A stretch of DNA of 7,975 bases from the NCBI GenBank assembly GCA_030690025.1, contig JAUYDJ010000070.1:1-7975 (forward strand), read 5' to 3'. Both the position numbers and the translations under genes were made by a program. Shown here one piece after another: positions 6,524 to 7,975 of the stretch. A model generated the notes under the pieces. The model searched no databases and was not told the DNA's origin. It worked only from the letters and a program-made list of their open reading frames with translations. The DNA is from Chloroflexota bacterium. GTDB lineage: Bacteria > Chloroflexota > Dehalococcoidia > Dehalococcoidales > JAUYDJ01. Every line of letters begins with the position of its first letter. Position 1 is the first letter of the stretch.

Positions 6524-6557
6524 GCCGTCTTTTCTGACGCAAATGCCAGGGAATCTT

Positions 6558-6592
6558 AAATTCCCCCTTTCTTATCCAGGAAGGGGGAATTT
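6558..6592 (+). terminator. Rho-independent terminator of the ABC operon
   Basis: AAATTCCCCCTT (6558-6569) and AAGGGGGAATTT (6581-6592) form a perfect 12-bp stem with an 11-base loop, followed by ATTTTG. It lies 34 bases after the stop of the second permease and before the promoter of the next gene. The T-tail is short but the A/T ends of the stem add to it. Confidence 0.82.
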
Positions 6593-6629
6593 ATTTTGTA
6601 TACCGGGGAGGATGGAGTGAAGGAGTGTC

Positions 6630-6658
6630 TTGACAGTGATTTCGGGATAGGTTATAAA
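6630..6658 (+). promoter_or_regulatory. Sigma70-type promoter of the TRAP receptor gene
   Basis: TTGACA (6630-6635), a 17-base spacer and TATAAA (6653-6658) make a near-consensus promoter, one mismatch in twelve. Transcription would begin near 6665, giving a leader of about 48 bases before ATG 6713. The spacer contains TGATTTCGGGATA (6637-6649), which recurs with one change upstream of the ABC receptor gene at 2601-2613. Confidence 0.75.
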
Positions 6659-6712
6659 TAATAGATTCTAAAATCGGTAAAGAAACCGGCAAAATATTTT
6701 TAGGAGGGAAAG

Positions 6713-7870
6713 ATGAGGAAAAGCAAGTTGTTGACTGTGGTTGTGGGAGGCCTGGTCCTGGCTCTGGTAGTGTTACCCCTGTTAGGTTGTGCCCAACCGG
6801 CACCCGCCCCGGCGCCAAAGCCAACCCCAGCACCAGCACCGGCTCCAGCACCGGCACCGGCGCCAGCTCCAGCTCCGGCACCCGCCCCCAAGCCGTCAGG
6901 TGATGTCTATACTATCTCCTTTGACTGGAACGATAGCTACGGACGGGGTGAGTCCTACGTGATGATGGCCGCACCGGATGGCCCAATGCGCCGGATGCTC
7001 ACTGAGAGGAGCAACGGGCGTATCAAAATGACTTACTCCACCCGTGTCTACGCCACCACGGATGCCCTGCCTGCGGTGGCTGACGGGCGGGTAGATATGA
7101 CCTGGTATCCTACCGCCCATCTCGCCGGGACTCACCCGTTGCTCAACTGGGATGCGATTCCCGCCATCGGCGACAGCATACCAGAGTTGGAAGCAGCCAT
7201 ATTCGACCCCAAAGTAGTCGCCATCTATAACAAGTTCTATCGTGACCTGAAAGTCCAGTACCTGAGCTCTTTTTCCTCGGTAGCCAACAACGCCATATGG
7301 TCGAAGAAGAAGGTCGACACGGTAGACAAGTTTGCCGGCCTGAAAGCCAGGACCAGCGGTTTACTCCAGACCAAGACCCTTGAGGCGCTGGGTGCCAGCC
7401 CGATGACCATAGCCGGGACGGAGTTAACGCAGGCTTTAATCAGAGGCACCGTTGACGCCGTCACCACCTCTCTAACCTACGGCTGGTCACAGGGCTTCCC
7501 TGATATTACCAGCTATGCCGCGCTCTGGCCGATAACCCCCGGCTATTTTTTCTCCATAATTATGAACGCCAAGAAGTTCGATTCCTTGCCACCCGACCTG
7601 CAGAAAGTTGTCTTGGACGTAACAAACGAAATAGCGCACCAGCAGATTTTTGCCATGAACTCCCAGCTGGCCACCGTTATCAAAGCTATTGGCCTGACCA
7701 AGTGCGAAATTGTCTACCCCGCCGAGGCCGAGATAAACAAGGCTAAAGACAAGGTAAAGGGGGTCAGGGACGAATACGTCAAGATTTCAGGCCCTGTTGC
7801 CGCCGACCTGCTGAAAGCCGTTGACGAAGCTGTTGCCAGATACCGAACAGTGATAAAGTCTATGCAATAG
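6713..7870 (+). CDS. TRAP transporter solute-binding lipoprotein, DctP family
   Basis: This 385-residue extracytoplasmic receptor belongs to TRAP transporters, ion-gradient-driven importers usually for carboxylates. It starts at ATG 6713 behind AGGAGGG (6702-6708). A signal segment (6-24) leads to the lipobox LLGC, with lipidated Cys26. Residues 29-61 are an almost pure Ala-Pro linker. The DctP domain follows: AVADGRVDMTWYPTAHLAGTHPLL (121-144), the ligand-site Arg in LKARTSG (R213), and ALGASPMTIAGTELTQALIRGTVDAV (225-250), where the usual final Gly of VDG is Ala. LPPDLQKVVLDV (292-303) is also typical. No DctQ or DctM membrane genes are in the window, so its partner is elsewhere or beyond the edge. 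A near-identical copy converges from the right. The ligand is unknown, most likely an organic acid anion. Confidence 0.9.
   Translation: MRKSKLLTVVVGGLVLALVVLPLLGCAQPAPAPAPKPTPAPAPAPAPAPAPAPAPAPAPKPSGDVYTISFDWNDSYGRGESYVMMAAPDGPMRRMLTERSNGRIKMTYSTRVYATTDALPAVADGRVDMTWYPTAHLAGTHPLLNWDAIPAIGDSIPELEAAIFDPKVVAIYNKFYRDLKVQYLSSFSSVANNAIWSKKKVDTVDKFAGLKARTSGLLQTKTLEALGASPMTIAGTELTQALIRGTVDAVTTSLTYGWSQGFPDITSYAALWPITPGYFFSIIMNAKKFDSLPPDLQKVVLDVTNEIAHQQIFAMNSQLATVIKAIGLTKCEIVYPAEAEINKAKDKVKGVRDEYVKISGPVAADLLKAVDEAVARYRTVIKSMQ
6797..6895 (+). repeat. Ala-Pro codon repeat (lipoprotein linker)
   Basis: About 33 codons alternate Pro and Ala with varied third bases (CCNGCN units), broken by Lys-Pro-Thr near the start and Lys-Pro-Ser at the end. 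It encodes residues 29-61 of the TRAP receptor. It would form a stiff, extended spacer holding the binding domain away from the membrane or through a thick cell wall. The varied wobble bases argue against a very recent simple-repeat expansion, but length changes by slippage remain easy here. Confidence 0.9.
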
Positions 7871-7875
7871 ACCTA

Positions 7876-7908
7876 AAAGCCGCAGGGGCGTATCGCCCCT
7901 GCGGCTTT
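7876..7908. terminator. Bidirectional intrinsic terminator between convergent DctP genes
   Basis: AAAGCCGCAGGGGCG (7876-7890), a TAT loop (7891-7893) and its exact complement (7894-7908) give a 15-bp stem rich in G and C. A-runs on one side and T-runs on the other serve as the U-tail in either direction. It sits 5 bases after the plus-strand stop and 4 bases beyond the minus-strand stop, so it ends both converging transcripts. Confidence 0.9.
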
Positions 7909-7912
7909 AGCT

Positions 7913-7975
7913 CTATTGCATAGACTTTATCACTGTCCGGTACTTGGCCACAGCTTCGTCAACGGCTTTCAGCAG
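7913..7975 (-). CDS. C-terminal end of a second DctP-family receptor, convergent, cut by window edge
   Basis: On the minus strand the window's last 63 bases encode LLKAVDEAVAKYRTVIKSMQ and a TAG stop (plus 7913-7915). This equals the last 20 residues of the TRAP receptor at 6713-7870, apart from Arg to Lys at one place. At base level 59 of 63 positions match 7808-7870, with two of the affected codons changed silently (GTT/GTG, CGA/CGG). It is therefore the 3' end of a second, closely related receptor gene arranged tail-to-tail with the first. The few differences suggest a true paralogue and not a mirrored copy of the same read. Whether the similarity extends over the whole gene cannot be seen here. 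Confidence 0.85.
   Translation of the reverse strand: MLKAVDEAVAKYRTVIKSMQ

Noticed and set aside
6700..6891. Minus-strand frame encoding a Gly-Ala repeat protein
   Set aside because: It is the antisense of the Ala-Pro linker codons of the TRAP receptor; no start signal and no independent support.

Overview
The window looks like a fragment of a bacterial chromosome, probably from an environmental metagenome. The best guess is Chloroflexota (Dehalococcoidia-like). This rests on style, not a marker gene: two solute-binding lipoproteins with an LPLLGC lipobox, one of them with a long Ala-Pro linker, strong AGGAGG-type ribosome sites, and an accessory region of transporters, flavin oxidases and insertion sequences. 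No rRNA, tRNA or single-copy marker is present, so the assignment is tentative.

Layout. (1) 1-795 (+) is the 3' part of a GlcD-type FAD-linked oxidase; its start lies upstream of the window. It is AT-richer and uses more AGA/ATA codons than the genes to its right. (2) Three bases past its stop, on the minus strand, is the 3' end of a second flavin oxidoreductase (LhgO/DAO-like; VGIESPGLTASPAIA motif). It was cut by an IS701-like insertion sequence (889-2265) with perfect inverted ends and a CTAG target duplication. Only about 40 codons of this gene can be recognised. The transposase has a frame change near an A8 run. (3) 2270-2846 has no gene. It holds the stub of the broken gene, a 93-bp clover-shaped palindromic repeat (2404-2496), and the leader of the next operon.

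(4) 2847-6523 (+) is a complete ABC importer of the nitrate/sulfonate/taurine/pyrimidine (SsuABC/TauABC/ThiXYZ) class: a lipoprotein solute receptor, a first permease, an ATPase and a second, different permease. The last three genes overlap by 4 bp and 1 bp. A GC-rich hairpin sits between the receptor gene and the membrane genes. (5) An intrinsic terminator at 6558-6592 and a good sigma70-type promoter at 6630-6658 separate this operon from 6713-7870 (+), a TRAP (DctP) family solute-binding lipoprotein without visible TRAP permease genes. (6) After a near-perfect bidirectional terminator (7876-7908) the window ends inside the C-terminus of a second, almost identical DctP gene facing the other way (7913-7975, -).

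Taken together, this is an organic-acid or small-organic uptake and oxidation neighbourhood: two flavin oxidases, one now broken, next to an ABC importer and a tail-to-tail pair of TRAP receptors. The substrates cannot be read from the sequence. The points most worth checking are the inverted DctP pair, the A8 frame change in the transposase, the IS-interrupted oxidase and the promoter motif shared by the two receptor genes.
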